From the NCBI RefSeq assembly GCF_001906925.1, contig NZ_MRWQ01000004.1, positions 124,001 to 188,000 of the forward strand: DNA of 64,000 bases, given 5' to 3'. Source of the stretch: Domibacillus mangrovi (GTDB lineage: Bacteria > Bacillota > Bacilli > Bacillales > Domibacillaceae). Positions 53,605 to 63,209 of this stretch are shown here, one piece after another. A model generated the notes under the pieces. It worked only from the letters and a program-made list of their open reading frames with translations. It was not told the DNA's origin and did no database searches. Both the position numbers and the translations under genes were made by a program. Within the stretch, counting starts at the first letter, position 1; each line of letters starts with the position of its first letter.

Positions 53605-54474
53605 ATGCGATTTGATGAAGCGTATTCAGGAAATGTTTTTATCGGTACACAGACGTCTTATGAAGACAGCGATGTTGTGTTGTACGGTATGCCAATGGAT
53701 TGGACAGTCAGCTACCGTCCCGGCTCCCGTTTCGGTCCGACCCGTATTCGAGAAGTGTCAATTGGCCTGGAAGAATACAGTTTATATTTAGAACGTGAAC
53801 TGGAAGAAGTCGCTTATTTTGATGCAGGCGATATTCCGCTTCCGTTCGGCAATGCACAGCGCAGTCTTGATATCATTGAAGAATATATTGATGGCCTTCT
53901 GGATGCCGGCAAAAAACCGCTTGGCATGGGCGGCGAGCATCTCGTTTCGTGGCCGGTTATGAAAGCTGTAGCAAAAAAATACAAAGATCTCGCGATTATT
54001 CATTTTGATGCACATACTGATTTGCGCGTGGAATATGAAGGTGAACCATTATCACATTCAACGCCAATTCGCAAAATCGCAGAACATATCGGGCCGTCAA
54101 ATGTGTATTCATTCGGCATCCGTTCAGGGATGAAAGAAGAATTTCAGTGGGCAAAAGAAAATGGCATGCATATTTCAAAGTTTGAAGTACTTGAACCATT
54201 AAAAGAAATATTGCCAACACTTGCAGGACGTCCGGTTTACGTCACGATCGATATCGATGTTCTGGACCCAGCACATGCACCGGGCACAGGCACAGTTGAC
54301 TGCGGAGGCATCACGTCGAAAGAGCTACTTGCATCGATCCATGCGATTGCTGGATCAGATGTGAGTGTCGTCGGCGCTGATCTTGTTGAAGTCGCACCGA
54401 TTTATGACAACTCCGAACAAACCGCGAATACCGCATCAAAACTCATTCGGGAAATGCTGCTTGGTTTCTTTTAA
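53605..54474 (+). CDS. speB: Agmatinase
   Basis: Hydrolyses agmatine to putrescine and urea, supplying speE. 289 residues, arginase fold with the binuclear manganese motifs GGEHLVSW, HFDAHTDLR and DIDVLDPAHAPGTGT. CAGGAG lies 11 bases before ATG 53605 inside the end of speE. The pair gives the arginine-agmatine-putrescine-spermidine route; speA (arginine decarboxylase) is not in the window. Confidence 0.96.
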   Translation: MRFDEAYSGNVFIGTQTSYEDSDVVLYGMPMDWTVSYRPGSRFGPTRIREVSIGLEEYSLYLERELEEVAYFDAGDIPLPFGNAQRSLDIIEEYIDGLLDAGKKPLGMGGEHLVSWPVMKAVAKKYKDLAIIHFDAHTDLRVEYEGEPLSHSTPIRKIAEHIGPSNVYSFGIRSGMKEEFQWAKENGMHISKFEVLEPLKEILPTLAGRPVYVTIDIDVLDPAHAPGTGTVDCGGITSKELLASIHAIAGSDVSVVGADLVEVAPIYDNSEQTANTASKLIREMLLGFF

Positions 54475-54483
54475 ATAATAGGG

Positions 54484-54515
54484 GAGCGTCCGGAATTGAA
54501 CCGGACGTTCTTTTT
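54484..54515 (+). terminator. Terminator after speE-speB
   Basis: GAGCGTCCGG pairs with CCGGACGTTC, followed by TTTTT. Confidence 0.9.
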
Positions 54516-54549
54516 GTTCCAGGGGCAACAACATTTCACCATATTCGAA

Positions 54550-54704
54550 ATAAAGTGAAACTTCATTCGATAAGGGTTAGGTTCACAGGATGGGAATCAT
54601 GCAGACGTTGTCACAGGACGTGACGATCTTAGTATGTGTTCCCCGCTTATCCTTCTTTTTTAGAAATCTTGAAGCGGGGGTCTTACTGCCCGTTAATGCG
54701 GGAT
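54550..54704 (-). repeat. Dispersed intergenic repeat, copy R7 (reverse orientation, internally deleted)
   Basis: About 155 bp. On the minus strand: ATCCCGCATTAACGGGC, first arm with CCCCCGCTT...AAGCGGGG, then directly the inner module TAAGATCGTCACGTCCTGTGAC...GTCTGC and CCTGTGAACCTAACCC, and right end GAATGAAGTTTCACTTTAT. Hairpin 1's ACTGCCCGT arm, the terminator-like module and the ATTCAGTGGGG arm are missing. It sits between speB and ywiB. Confidence 0.88.
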
Positions 54705-54787
54705 CAATTACGGATGAAAAACAAGATTTCTGCAGCCGGCCTTTCTATGATAAAATAAATACACACTGAAAAAGGAAGTGATTCGGC

Positions 54788-55222
54788 GTGACAGACGAGC
54801 AGATGCCGGTGAAAATCAAAGTAAAGACGGATGTGGAGCACGAAGGAGAGAATGAAACATTTGAATTGTCACTGTTCGGACAGCTCTTTAAAAAAGGTGG
54901 CTCCACGTTTTTAAAATATGACGAGGTGCAGGATGAAGGTGTCGTGCACACAATCGTAAAGCTGGCCGAAGAAAGTGCGTTAATTTTACGAAGTGGCGCG
55001 CTGAAAATGCGGATGATCTTTGAACAGGGCGAGCAACTAAACGGTTCATATGAAAGTCAGTATGGCACCTTGCTGATCACGACGGAAACAATAAATTTCA
55101 CACACGAAATAAACGACATAGGTACCGGACAGGCGCTGCTCACGTACAAGTTGCTCATGCAGGGCGACCCGGTCGGCACGTATACGATGAATATTTATTA
55201 CGAACTGGAGGAACAATTGTGA
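54788..55222 (+). CDS. ywiB: YwiB-family protein (DUF1934)
   Basis: 144-residue lipocalin-like beta-barrel protein of the DUF1934 family, unknown role. GGAAGTG lies about 9 bases before GTG 54788. The stop codon overlaps the argS start (GTGA), so both are translated together, as in other bacilli. Confidence 0.88.
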   Translation: MTDEQMPVKIKVKTDVEHEGENETFELSLFGQLFKKGGSTFLKYDEVQDEGVVHTIVKLAEESALILRSGALKMRMIFEQGEQLNGSYESQYGTLLITTETINFTHEINDIGTGQALLTYKLLMQGDPVGTYTMNIYYELEEQL

Positions 55223-56889
55223 ACATTGCAGAACAAATGCAGACGCAGTTGAAAGAAGAAATTAAAGCAGCTGTGTTGAAAGCAGGACTTGCCGCAGAAA
55301 ATGAAATTCCCGCGGTCACTCTCGAAACGCCGAAAGATAAAGCGCATGGCGACTATTCAACGAATATGGCTATGCAGCTCGCTCGAATAGCGAAAAAGGC
55401 ACCTCGTCAAATCGCAGATATCATTCAAGAAAATATCGACTTATCAAAAGGCTCAATCGAAAAAATCGATATCGCAGGCCCTGGGTTTATTAACTTTTAT
55501 ATGAACAACAGCTACTTAACGGATCTTGTGCCATCTGTTCTATCAGCAGGTGAACGGTACGGTGAATCAAACGCTGGTAATAACGAAAAAGTGCAAGTTG
55601 AATTTGTATCAGCTAATCCAACAGGCGACCTCCATCTTGGTCATGCCCGCGGAGCATCCGTCGGTGATTCTTTGTGCAATGTGCTCGAAAAATCCGGCTA
55701 CGATGTGACACGTGAATATTATATTAATGACGCAGGCAATCAGATACACAACCTTGCTGTATCTGTTGAAGCTCGGTATTTCCAGGCGCTTGGTCAAGAT
55801 AAAGCAATGCCTGAAGACGGCTATCACGGTAAAGACATCATCGGTATTGGAAAAGAACTCGCAGAAGAATTTGGCGATAAATTCGCAAATATGTCAGAAG
55901 AAGACCGCTACAAAGCGTTCCGTAAACACGGTTTGAAGTACGAATTGGCTAAGTTACAAAAAGATCTCGCTGATTTCCGTGTCAAATTCGATGTATGGTA
56001 TTCGGAAACATCGTTGTACGAAAACGGCAAAATTGACGAAGCGCTCGACGCACTTCGCGAGAATGGCCACGTATATGAAGAAGAAGGAGCGGTTTGGTTC
56101 CGTTCGACAACATTTAGCGATGATAAAGATCGTGTTCTTCGCAAACAGGATGGTACATACACGTATTTAACACCTGATATTGCGTATCATAAAGATAAAT
56201 TTGAGCGCGGCTATAAAAAAGTAATCAATATTTGGGGAGCCGATCACCATGGTTACATACCACGGATGAAAGCGGCTGTTGAAGCACTCGGCATCAACCC
56301 GGATCAATTAGAAGTTGAAATCATTCAAATGGTACAGCTGTACAAAGACGGCGAAAAAATGAAAATGAGCAAGCGGACGGGGAAAGCTGTCACAATGCGT
56401 GAACTTGTAGAAGAGGTCGGTCTTGATGCAGTACGTTATTTCTTTGTTATGCGCAGCGGCGACACACATTTAGACTTTGATCTTGACCTTGCTGTCTCAC
56501 AATCGAATGAAAATCCAGTTTATTATGCGCAGTACGCACATGCGCGTATTTCGAGCATTTTACGCCAGGCAGCGGAGCAGGGACTTGATGTATCCATGGA
56601 TGCAGACGTATCTCTTTTGACAGCCGAAAAAGAAATCGATCTGCTGAAAAAAGTTGGTGACTTCCCGCAAGTAGTGGCCGAGTCTGCTGAAAAACGACTT
56701 CCGCATCGCATTACAAACTACATACAGGAACTCGCATCTGCATTCCACAGCTTTTACGGAGCGGAGAAGGTTATTGACAAAGATAAGGAAGCCGTGTCAA
56801 AAGCTCGCCTTGCTCTCGTAAAATCAGTACAAATTACAATGAAAAATGCATTTTCCTTAATCGGTGTATCTGCTCCTGAAAAAATGTAA
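55219..56889 (+). CDS. argS: Arginyl-tRNA synthetase
   Basis: 556-residue class I synthetase charging tRNA(Arg). N-terminal Add1 domain about 1-90, catalytic core with HLGH (139-142) for the HIGH motif and KMSK (382-385), and the anticodon-binding DALR domain at the C terminus. GAGG lies 7-8 bases before GTG 55219, within the end of ywiB. A strong terminator closes the ywiB-argS unit. Confidence 0.97.
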   Translation: MNIAEQMQTQLKEEIKAAVLKAGLAAENEIPAVTLETPKDKAHGDYSTNMAMQLARIAKKAPRQIADIIQENIDLSKGSIEKIDIAGPGFINFYMNNSYLTDLVPSVLSAGERYGESNAGNNEKVQVEFVSANPTGDLHLGHARGASVGDSLCNVLEKSGYDVTREYYINDAGNQIHNLAVSVEARYFQALGQDKAMPEDGYHGKDIIGIGKELAEEFGDKFANMSEEDRYKAFRKHGLKYELAKLQKDLADFRVKFDVWYSETSLYENGKIDEALDALRENGHVYEEEGAVWFRSTTFSDDKDRVLRKQDGTYTYLTPDIAYHKDKFERGYKKVINIWGADHHGYIPRMKAAVEALGINPDQLEVEIIQMVQLYKDGEKMKMSKRTGKAVTMRELVEEVGLDAVRYFFVMRSGDTHLDFDLDLAVSQSNENPVYYAQYAHARISSILRQAAEQGLDVSMDADVSLLTAEKEIDLLKKVGDFPQVVAESAEKRLPHRITNYIQELASAFHSFYGAEKVIDKDKEAVSKARLALVKSVQITMKNAFSLIGVSAPEKM

Positions 56890-56900
56890 ATATGAATAGA

Positions 56901-56934
56901 AAGTTGCTGGGATGTCTTTCCTAGCAGCTTTTTT
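56901..56934 (+). terminator. Terminator after argS
   Basis: AAGTTGCTGGG pairs with CCTAGCAGCTT, followed by TTTT. Confidence 0.88.
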
Positions 56935-57038
56935 GCGTCATTGCATAGCTTAAATATCTTTGTAGATGTTAAACAGCCTGCCTGTACTTCCGTAAAAGGG
57001 TTTCTATATGAAATAAGAGAAGTTTCTTTAAAAGGTTC

Positions 57039-57068
57039 TTGACTGAATGCTCATTCATATAATAGGAT
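57039..57068 (+). promoter_or_regulatory. fadF promoter with FadR-like palindrome
   Basis: TTGACT (57039-57044) is a -35 box; TAGGAT (57063-57068) or the overlapping TATAAT (57058-57063) is the -10. Between them TGAATGCTCATTCA (57044-57057) is a perfect 6-2-6 palindrome resembling half-sites of the Bacillus FadR operator (TGAATGA...TCATTCA) but with a shorter centre. A TetR regulator is encoded at the end of the operon. Confidence 0.65.
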
Positions 57069-57114
57069 AAGAGTAATTAAAAGGGGGATATTTCGGGAAA
57101 GGAAGTGCACGGTT

Positions 57115-59199
57115 ATGAATGGGTTACTTTGGCTTAATTTAATCGCTGCTACTTTTGTAATCGCTTACGCAGTATGGTTATTCGTTTATTTATTGAAAAC
57201 ACGCTACGCATTTATAAAGCTTGGTAAAAAAGAAGAATTTGAACGGAAAAAGGATGAACGAATCCGTACTATTATCGTCAATGTATTTGGCCAAAAAAAA
57301 CTATTAAAAGATAAAAAGAGCGGTACGATTCACGTGATGTTTTTTTATGGATTCCTGCTTGTACAGTTCGGTGCTATCGATTTTATTATGAAGGGAATTG
57401 TACCGGGAGCGCATTTGCCGCTGGGTCCTTTTTACGAACCCTTTACATTTTTTCAGGAAATTGTAACACTTACCATTATTGTTGCTGTGATCTGGGCCTT
57501 TTACCGTCGCTACATTGAAAAGCTCGTTCGATTGAAGCGCGGATGGAAAAATGGACTTGTGCTGATTTTTATTGGGTCGCTTATGGTATCAGTTCTTGCA
57601 GGCAATGCTATGGACCTTATCTGGCACAAGGAAAATGTTCAATTCACATGGATGGAGCCGGCGGTGTCAGCTGTTGCGGTCCTATTCGCTAGTCTGCCAC
57701 AGGCATTTGTCATTGCTTTATTTTATATGATGTGGTGGATTCACTTATTCGTCTTGCTCGCGTTCCTCGTATACGTGCCGCAATCGAAACATGCGCATTT
57801 AATTGCTGGTCCAATCAACACCTATTTACACCGGTTAAATAAAGCTGGTACGCTCAGGAAAATTGATTTCGAAGATGAAACGCAGGAATCATTCGGTGCA
57901 GGGAAAATTCAAGACTTTACGCAGACGCAAATGATTGACTTTTATGCGTGCGTGGAATGTGGGCGCTGTACAAATATGTGTCCGGCGACCGGCACCGGTA
58001 AAATGCTGTCGCCAATGGATTTAATCATCAAATTGCGCGATCATTTGACTATGACCGGTGCAGTTGTAACGAGGAAGCAGCCCTGGGTTCCAGCGTTTGC
58101 TTTTACAGAGACACGAGGGAATCAAATTGCAAAAGGCATTGATCTATACAGCCCTTCGATGATCGGGGACGTCATCACAGAAGAAGAAATCTGGGCATGT
58201 ACGACGTGTCGAAACTGTGAGGACCAGTGCCCGGTTATGAACGAGCACGTCGATAAAATTATTGACTTGCGCCGCTATCTTGTTCTGACTGAAGGTAAAA
58301 TGAATCCGGATGCCAAGCGTGCTATGCAATACATTGAGCGTCAGGGCAATCCGTGGGGGTTGAACCGGAAAGATAAAGAAAAATGGCGTGAACTACGTGA
58401 TGATGTTCATATTCCAACGATTAAAGAAATGCAAAGAGAAAATAGTAAACCAGACTATTTATTTTGGGTTGGTTCAATGGGCGCGTTTGACAGCCGAAGT
58501 CAAAAAATTGCCTTGTCATTTGCTAAACTGATGAATGAAGCCGGTGTGTCGTTTGCCATTCTTGGCAATAAAGAAAAAAATTCGGGTGATACACCACGCC
58601 GTTTAGGAAATGAATTTTTATTCCAAGAGCTGTCGGCAGCGAACATTGCCGAATTCGAGAAAAATGATGTAAAAAAAATCGTGACAATCGATCCGCATGC
58701 ATACAATATCTTTAAAAATGAATATCCAGATTTTGGATATAAAGCGGATGTGTATCATCATACTGAACTTCTTGATCAGCTCGTGAAAGAAGGACGATTG
58801 AAACCGCGTTATGAGGTGAATGAAACGATTACATTCCATGATTCATGTTATCTTGGCCGCTACAATGATGTATACGATCCGCCACGAGAAATATTGAAAG
58901 CGATCCCGGGCGTGCAGCTTGTGGAAATGAAGCGTAACCGTCAGAATGGCATGTGCTGCGGTGCCGGCGGTGGAATGATGTGGATGGAAGAAAACACTGG
59001 CCATCGAATCAACGTCGCCCGTACAGAGCAGGCACTAGCTGTGAGCCCATCTGTGATTAGCTCCGGCTGCCCGTTCTGCTTGACGATGATTTCCGATGGA
59101 ACGAAAGCGAAGGAAGTAGAAGAGCAAGTCGCCACATATGATGTTGCAGAATTGCTTGAGAAATCGATTTGCGGTGGAAAAGAAGAAATAAGTGCATAA
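57115..59199 (+). CDS. fadF: Membrane iron-sulfur electron-transfer protein FadF
   Basis: 694 residues. The first 230 form about five to six helices of a nitrate-reductase-gamma-like cytochrome domain. Two 4Fe-4S clusters follow: CVECGRCTNMCPATG near 280 and CTTCRNCEDQCPV near 362. The C-terminal half holds two CCG domains (FHDSCYLGRYN, GMCCGAGGGMM, SGCPFCLTM). It probably passes electrons from acyl-CoA dehydrogenase via electron-transfer flavoprotein to menaquinone. AAAGGAAG lies 9 bases before ATG 57115. First gene of the fatty-acid oxidation operon. Confidence 0.92.
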   Translation: MNGLLWLNLIAATFVIAYAVWLFVYLLKTRYAFIKLGKKEEFERKKDERIRTIIVNVFGQKKLLKDKKSGTIHVMFFYGFLLVQFGAIDFIMKGIVPGAHLPLGPFYEPFTFFQEIVTLTIIVAVIWAFYRRYIEKLVRLKRGWKNGLVLIFIGSLMVSVLAGNAMDLIWHKENVQFTWMEPAVSAVAVLFASLPQAFVIALFYMMWWIHLFVLLAFLVYVPQSKHAHLIAGPINTYLHRLNKAGTLRKIDFEDETQESFGAGKIQDFTQTQMIDFYACVECGRCTNMCPATGTGKMLSPMDLIIKLRDHLTMTGAVVTRKQPWVPAFAFTETRGNQIAKGIDLYSPSMIGDVITEEEIWACTTCRNCEDQCPVMNEHVDKIIDLRRYLVLTEGKMNPDAKRAMQYIERQGNPWGLNRKDKEKWRELRDDVHIPTIKEMQRENSKPDYLFWVGSMGAFDSRSQKIALSFAKLMNEAGVSFAILGNKEKNSGDTPRRLGNEFLFQELSAANIAEFEKNDVKKIVTIDPHAYNIFKNEYPDFGYKADVYHHTELLDQLVKEGRLKPRYEVNETITFHDSCYLGRYNDVYDPPREILKAIPGVQLVEMKRNRQNGMCCGAGGGMMWMEENTGHRINVARTEQALAVSPSVISSGCPFCLTMISDGTKAKEVEEQVATYDVAELLEKSICGGKEEISA

Positions 59200-59238
59200 T
59201 CAAGTGAATCAAATCAGCATGAAAAGGGAGATTGCACA

Positions 59239-60090
59239 ATGAAATTAAAAAGAATCATGGTGATTGGTGCGGGTCAGATGGGATCGGGGATTGCACAGGT
59301 TTGTGCGCAGGCGGGCTATGATGTGCTTCTTCATGACCTGAAACCGGAACACATTGAACGCGGTCTTCAGATCATTTTTAACAATATCACTCGCCAAGTT
59401 GAAAAAGGACGGATGAGTGAATCTGAAAAATCAGTTGTTCTGGCAAGGCTTCACAAGTCAACGGATATACAGGATGCAGGTGGAGTGGACATTGTCATTG
59501 AAGCGGTCGTTGAGAACATGGACATCAAGCGGAATATTTTTGCGCAGTTGGATGAAATCACACCTGATCATACAATACTTGCATCGAATACGTCGTCGCT
59601 GCCGATTACGGAAATTGCGGCGGCGACGGACCGGCCAGAAAAAGTCATCGGAATGCATTTTATGAACCCGGTCCCGGTGATGAAGCTAGTAGAGATCATT
59701 AGAGGTTTGGCGACAGCAGATGATGTGTATAAAAAGATTGAGGATCTCACGAAAAAGCTCGGGAAAGTGCCGGTGGAAGTGAATGACTTCCCGGGATTTG
59801 TGTCCAATCGTATCCTCATGCCAATGATTAATGAAGCGATATATACGCTCTATGAAGGAGTAGCGACGAAGGAAGCCATTGATGATGTGATCAAGCTCGG
59901 GATGAATCATCCAATGGGGCCGATTAAACTCGCTGATTTTATTGGCCTCGATACGTGTTTGTCTGTTATGGAAATTTTGCATGAAGGGTTTGGTGATGAT
60001 AAATACAGGCCATGCCCGCTGCTCAGGAAATATGTAAAAGCGGGTTGGCTTGGGAAAAAAGCAGGGCGCGGATTCTACATATACGAATAA
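59239..60090 (+). CDS. 3-hydroxybutyryl-CoA / 3-hydroxyacyl-CoA dehydrogenase
   Basis: 283 residues, NAD-dependent oxidation of 3-hydroxyacyl-CoA in beta-oxidation. Rossmann motif GAGQMGSGIAQVCAQAG at about 9-25; catalytic His in GMHFMNPVPVMKLVEII near 140; the C-terminal dimer domain has LADFIGLDTCLSVMEIL. AAAGGGAG is about 6-8 bases before ATG 59239. Resembles B. subtilis MmgB. Lies 39 bases after fadF and 15 before the acyl-CoA dehydrogenase gene. Confidence 0.93.
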   Translation: MKLKRIMVIGAGQMGSGIAQVCAQAGYDVLLHDLKPEHIERGLQIIFNNITRQVEKGRMSESEKSVVLARLHKSTDIQDAGGVDIVIEAVVENMDIKRNIFAQLDEITPDHTILASNTSSLPITEIAAATDRPEKVIGMHFMNPVPVMKLVEIIRGLATADDVYKKIEDLTKKLGKVPVEVNDFPGFVSNRILMPMINEAIYTLYEGVATKEAIDDVIKLGMNHPMGPIKLADFIGLDTCLSVMEILHEGFGDDKYRPCPLLRKYVKAGWLGKKAGRGFYIYE

Positions 60091-60105
60091 GCGGAGGCGA
60101 TTCGG

Positions 60106-61227
60106 ATGAATGTTCAGCTGACAGATGAGCATAATATGCTACGGAAAATGGTGAGGGACTTTGCCGAAAAAGAAGTGGCACCGTTTGTAGAGCGAATGGA
60201 AGCAGGGGAGTTTCCACGAGAGATTGTCAATAAGATGGCGACAATCGGATTGATGGGGATCACAGTACCGGCCAAATACGGAGGCAGCGAAATGGATTTT
60301 ACGTCATGCGTGATTGCCATTGAAGAGTTGTCTAAGGTGAGTGCGGCGGTGGGGGTTATTTTATCCGTGCACACATCGGTCGGTACAAATCCAATTTTAT
60401 TATATGGAACAGACGAGCAAAAAGAAAAGTATGTAACGAAACTCGCTTCCGGCGAATGGCTCGGCGCCTTTTGTTTAACTGAGCCATCTTCTGGGTCCGA
60501 CGCGGCATCATTAAAAACGACAGCGGTGAAAAAAGAAAATCATTACGTGATGAATGGTTCAAAGGCGTTCGTTACAAATGGCGGTGTGGCTGATACGTAT
60601 ATTGTATTTGCGAAAACAGAACATGGTATTTCTGCTTTTATCGTTGAAAAAGATATGGCAGGACTCATCATTGGTAAAGATGAGCGGAAGATGGGACTTC
60701 ACGGATCGCGTACGGTGCAGTTGTCATTTGAAGATATGATTATACCGGCTGAGAACTTAATCGGCGGGGAAGGTGACGGGTTTAAAATTGCGATGGCTAA
60801 TCTCGATGGGGGACGGATTGGTATCGCCGCCCAGGCGCTCGGGATTGCCGAAGCTGCTTTTGAAACAGCGGCCGCTTATGCAAAAGAACGTCATCAATTT
60901 GGCCAATCCATTGCGCAGCAGCAAGCGATTGCGTTCAAACTGGCTGATATGGAAACGGCTGCTCAAGCAGCCCGACTATTCGTCTATAAGGCAGCAAGTC
61001 TTCGTTCAAACGGACAGCCATGCGGGAAAGAAGCTTCGATGGCCAAACTATTTGCATCGCAAGCAGCGGTTGATATATCTATTGAATGCGTTCAAATTTT
61101 AGGCGGATATGGTTATACAAAAGACTATCCAGCCGAGCGGTATTTCCGTGATGCAAAAGTGACGCAAATTTATGAAGGTACGTCAGAAATTCAGCGAATC
61201 GTTATTAGCAAACACCTGTTAAAATAA
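60106..61227 (+). CDS. acdA: Acyl-CoA dehydrogenase (short-chain type)
   Basis: 373-residue FAD enzyme catalysing the first beta-oxidation step. [19 protein letters not shown] (about 124-142) and IVFAKTE bind FAD; the catalytic Glu is in [11 protein letters not shown] near 360; [19 protein letters not shown] is the usual C-terminal block. GGAGGCG lies 7 bases before ATG 60106. acdA is used because of the position in the fadF block near rpoE; MmgC-like function is equally possible. Confidence 0.93.
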   Translation: MNVQLTDEHNMLRKMVRDFAEKEVAPFVERMEAGEFPREIVNKMATIGLMGITVPAKYGGSEMDFTSCVIAIEELSKVSAAVGVILSVHTSVGTNPILLYGTDEQKEKYVTKLASGEWLGAFCLTEPSSGSDAASLKTTAVKKENHYVMNGSKAFVTNGGVADTYIVFAKTEHGISAFIVEKDMAGLIIGKDERKMGLHGSRTVQLSFEDMIIPAENLIGGEGDGFKIAMANLDGGRIGIAAQALGIAEAAFETAAAYAKERHQFGQSIAQQQAIAFKLADMETAAQAARLFVYKAASLRSNGQPCGKEASMAKLFASQAAVDISIECVQILGGYGYTKDYPAERYFRDAKVTQIYEGTSEIQRIVISKHLLK

Positions 61228-61303
61228 AAATGAAGCAGAGTTAAAAGAAATGGACGTAATTACCTTATAAAAGAATGTTGATGGAGCAAGGAGACGGAAT
61301 AAA

Positions 61304-61942
61304 ATGACAGAAAAAAGAAGGCAAGTGCATGCTTCTGTTAAAGACATACAATTGATTGAAAAACGGCGCTCGGAAATGATTCGCGGCGCTGTTCAATTAT
61401 TTAAACAAAAAGGGTTCCACCGGACGACAACACGTGAAATTGCGAAAGCATCGGGCTTCAGCATTGGTACAATGTATGAATACATACGTACGAAAGAAGA
61501 TGTTTTATATCTTGTCTGTGACAGCATTTATGATCAAGTGAAAGAACGGCTGAAGCAAATTGATTTTGAGCAGGGGACTCTTGAGAGTTTGCAGCTCGGC
61601 ATTGCGTATTACTTTCGAGTAATGGATGAAATGCAAGATGAAGTGCTCGTCATGCATCAGGAAGTAAAGTCGCTGTCAAAAGATGTGTTGCCATATGTCC
61701 TGAAAAAAGAAGTAGAAGTGGTGTCGATGATGGAAGCGCTCATTCAACGCTGTGTTGACCGCGATGTGCTTGAATTGGATGAAAAAAAAGTCCATATTTT
61801 GGCGCTCAATATTTTTAATCAAGGACAAATGTGGAACTCTCAGAGATGGATGATACAAGAATCATTCTCGCTTGATGAATACATCAACTTGCAGACCGAT
61901 CTGCTTTTTATCGGTATAAACGGATACAAAACAAGCAATTAA
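61304..61942 (+). CDS. TetR-family regulator of the fatty-acid operon
   Basis: 212 residues. N-terminal helix-turn-helix about 20-65 (GAVQLFKQKGFHRTTTREIAKASGFSIGTMYEYI); the C-terminal ligand domain is helical. Position as last gene of a beta-oxidation operon suggests a FadR-like repressor released by long-chain acyl-CoA, acting on the palindrome before fadF (inference). AAGGAG lies 8-9 bases before ATG 61304. A terminator follows. Confidence 0.9.
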   Translation: MTEKRRQVHASVKDIQLIEKRRSEMIRGAVQLFKQKGFHRTTTREIAKASGFSIGTMYEYIRTKEDVLYLVCDSIYDQVKERLKQIDFEQGTLESLQLGIAYYFRVMDEMQDEVLVMHQEVKSLSKDVLPYVLKKEVEVVSMMEALIQRCVDRDVLELDEKKVHILALNIFNQGQMWNSQRWMIQESFSLDEYINLQTDLLFIGINGYKTSN

Positions 61943-61946
61943 AAAA

Positions 61947-61973
61947 AGCCCGCTCTCATTTTTGAGAGCGGGC
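61947..61973 (+). terminator. Terminator of the fatty-acid operon
   Basis: AGCCCGCTCTC and GAGAGCGGGCT pair around a T-rich loop. The downstream gap (61974-62207) contains two adjacent small palindromes, TGACAGTGTCA and TACAGTTACTGTA, near 62047-62071. Confidence 0.85.
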
Positions 61974-62207
61974 TCACCTTATTTTTATCGTAAATCTCTG
62001 TCTGTGCGCATTATTCTGTCTGCATTCACATGTGCTTCTTCACATCTGACAGTGTCACATACAGTTACTGTATCTTCTATTTGAAAAATTAGAGTATATT
62101 TTACATGGAAAGGGAATACTTATTAAGAAAATTTACAATTACGATATCTATGTAATACATTAAAGGAGTAAAATGAAAGAAAATGTCGATTGAGGGGATG
62201 TGAAGGC

Positions 62208-62429
62208 TTGAAACGTGTCATTCAATGCGCAGTACTGATAACCATAGCTACAATTACATACTGGTTTTATTTAAATCAATTTGGAGCAGTTCCATTCCTT
62301 CTCCTCTCTATTTTTTTCTTCTACAAAGCATATAGGGCGTATCATGGGCGTTCGAAAAACCATAAAGTAGGACAGCGAATCGACCATTCAGCGGCTTCAA
62401 CCGGAAAAAAAGCAGAAATCATCACATAA
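62208..62429 (+). CDS. Small hypothetical membrane protein upstream of rpoE
   Basis: About 73 residues: two hydrophobic stretches at about 3-18 and 22-40, then a basic, hydrophilic tail. Not recognised. TTG 62208 (MKRVIQCAVL) is chosen because GAGGGG lies 10 bases ahead; the frame is open from 62190. A stronger AAAGGAG upstream instead serves a six-codon ORF at 62173-62193. Confidence 0.6.
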   Translation: MKRVIQCAVLITIATITYWFYLNQFGAVPFLLLSIFFFYKAYRAYHGRSKNHKVGQRIDHSAASTGKKAEIIT

Positions 62430-62523
62430 ATATGGCATGCAGCCATATTTTTTGTTTATAATGGGGAATATGCCAAAAACGTTTTGCTCTTTTTGGGCGT
62501 GCAAATAGAGAAGGGAAGTGCGA

Positions 62524-63081
62524 ATGGTGAGTTTGCAACAATATTCCAAAGAACAAATAAAAGAAATGTCATTCCTTGAACTGGCACATTTAATTCTTGC
62601 TGATAAGCGGGAACCGATCACATTTAAAGAACTACTGTCAAACATTCAAAAGCATCTTGGCGTTTCAGATACTGAAGTGAAATCGCGTATGGTTCAATTT
62701 TATACAGATTTAAACGTTGATGGAAGTTTTTTATCATTAGGAGAAAACCGTTGGGGTCTTCGTGCGTGGTACCCGGTTGAAAAACTGGAAGAAGAAACGA
62801 CGAATGCACCTGTGAAAACGCGTAAGAAAAAGGCGAAAAAAGCAGTAATAGAAGATTTTGAAGAAGAACTGATTGAAGATGATGAAATCGAGGACTTCGA
62901 TGAAGAAGACTTTGATGAAGTAGAAGAAGATATCGATCTCGATGAAGAAGATTTGGATGAAGACATTGAAGAAGACGATGAAGAAGACATTGTCATTGAA
63001 GTTGATCCTGAAATTGAAGACGACGATGAATTTGAAGAAGAGGAAGGCGCTGAAGACGAATACAATCTCGACGATAAATAA
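62524..63081 (+). CDS. rpoE: RNA polymerase delta subunit
   Basis: 185 residues. Folded HARE-HTH domain at about 5-85 (QYSKEQIKEMSFLELAHLIL...), then a very acidic, disordered tail of Asp and Glu from about 105 to the end. Delta speeds RNA polymerase recycling and raises promoter selectivity in Gram-positives. AAGGGAAG precedes ATG 62524; GTG 62527 is an alternative. Next to pyrG as in B. subtilis. Confidence 0.95.
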   Translation: MVSLQQYSKEQIKEMSFLELAHLILADKREPITFKELLSNIQKHLGVSDTEVKSRMVQFYTDLNVDGSFLSLGENRWGLRAWYPVEKLEEETTNAPVKTRKKKAKKAVIEDFEEELIEDDEIEDFDEEDFDEVEEDIDLDEEDLDEDIEEDDEEDIVIEVDPEIEDDDEFEEEEGAEDEYNLDDK

Positions 63082-63095
63082 CTTTTAATCTTCGC

Positions 63096-63137
63096 TTGAC
63101 TATTTCATCGGCGAATTGTAGTATTTTATTTGGGCTC
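63096..63137 (+). promoter_or_regulatory. pyrG promoter with GGGCTC start
   Basis: TTGACT (63096-63101), 17-base spacer, TAGTAT (63119-63124), then seven bases to a predicted start at GGGCTC (63132). The same initial sequence is used in B. subtilis pyrG, where low CTP causes extra G residues to be added by reiterative transcription. Confidence 0.85.
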
Positions 63138-63204
63138 TTTTATGAGACGAAATGACATTAGTCTATAACGCTCCTCTTACTGAGAAGTAAGCGGAGCGTT
63201 TTTT
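63132..63204 (+). promoter_or_regulatory. pyrG CTP-sensing attenuator leader and terminator
   Basis: Leader starting GGGCTC and ending in a hairpin AACGCTCC...TTACT / AGTAAGCGGAGCGTT followed by six Ts. The 5' arm contains the pyrimidine run CTCCTCTT, which extra 5' Gs would pair with to form an antiterminator. This matches the known CTP-dependent attenuation of pyrG in bacilli. Confidence 0.85.
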
Positions 63205-63209
63205 GTATT

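Noticed and set aside
62700-63065. Minus-strand Ser-rich open frame opposite rpoE
   Set aside because: It is the mirror of the Asp/Glu-rich delta tail (GAA/GAT codons read backwards as TTC/ATC and TCT/TCA), with no ribosome site.
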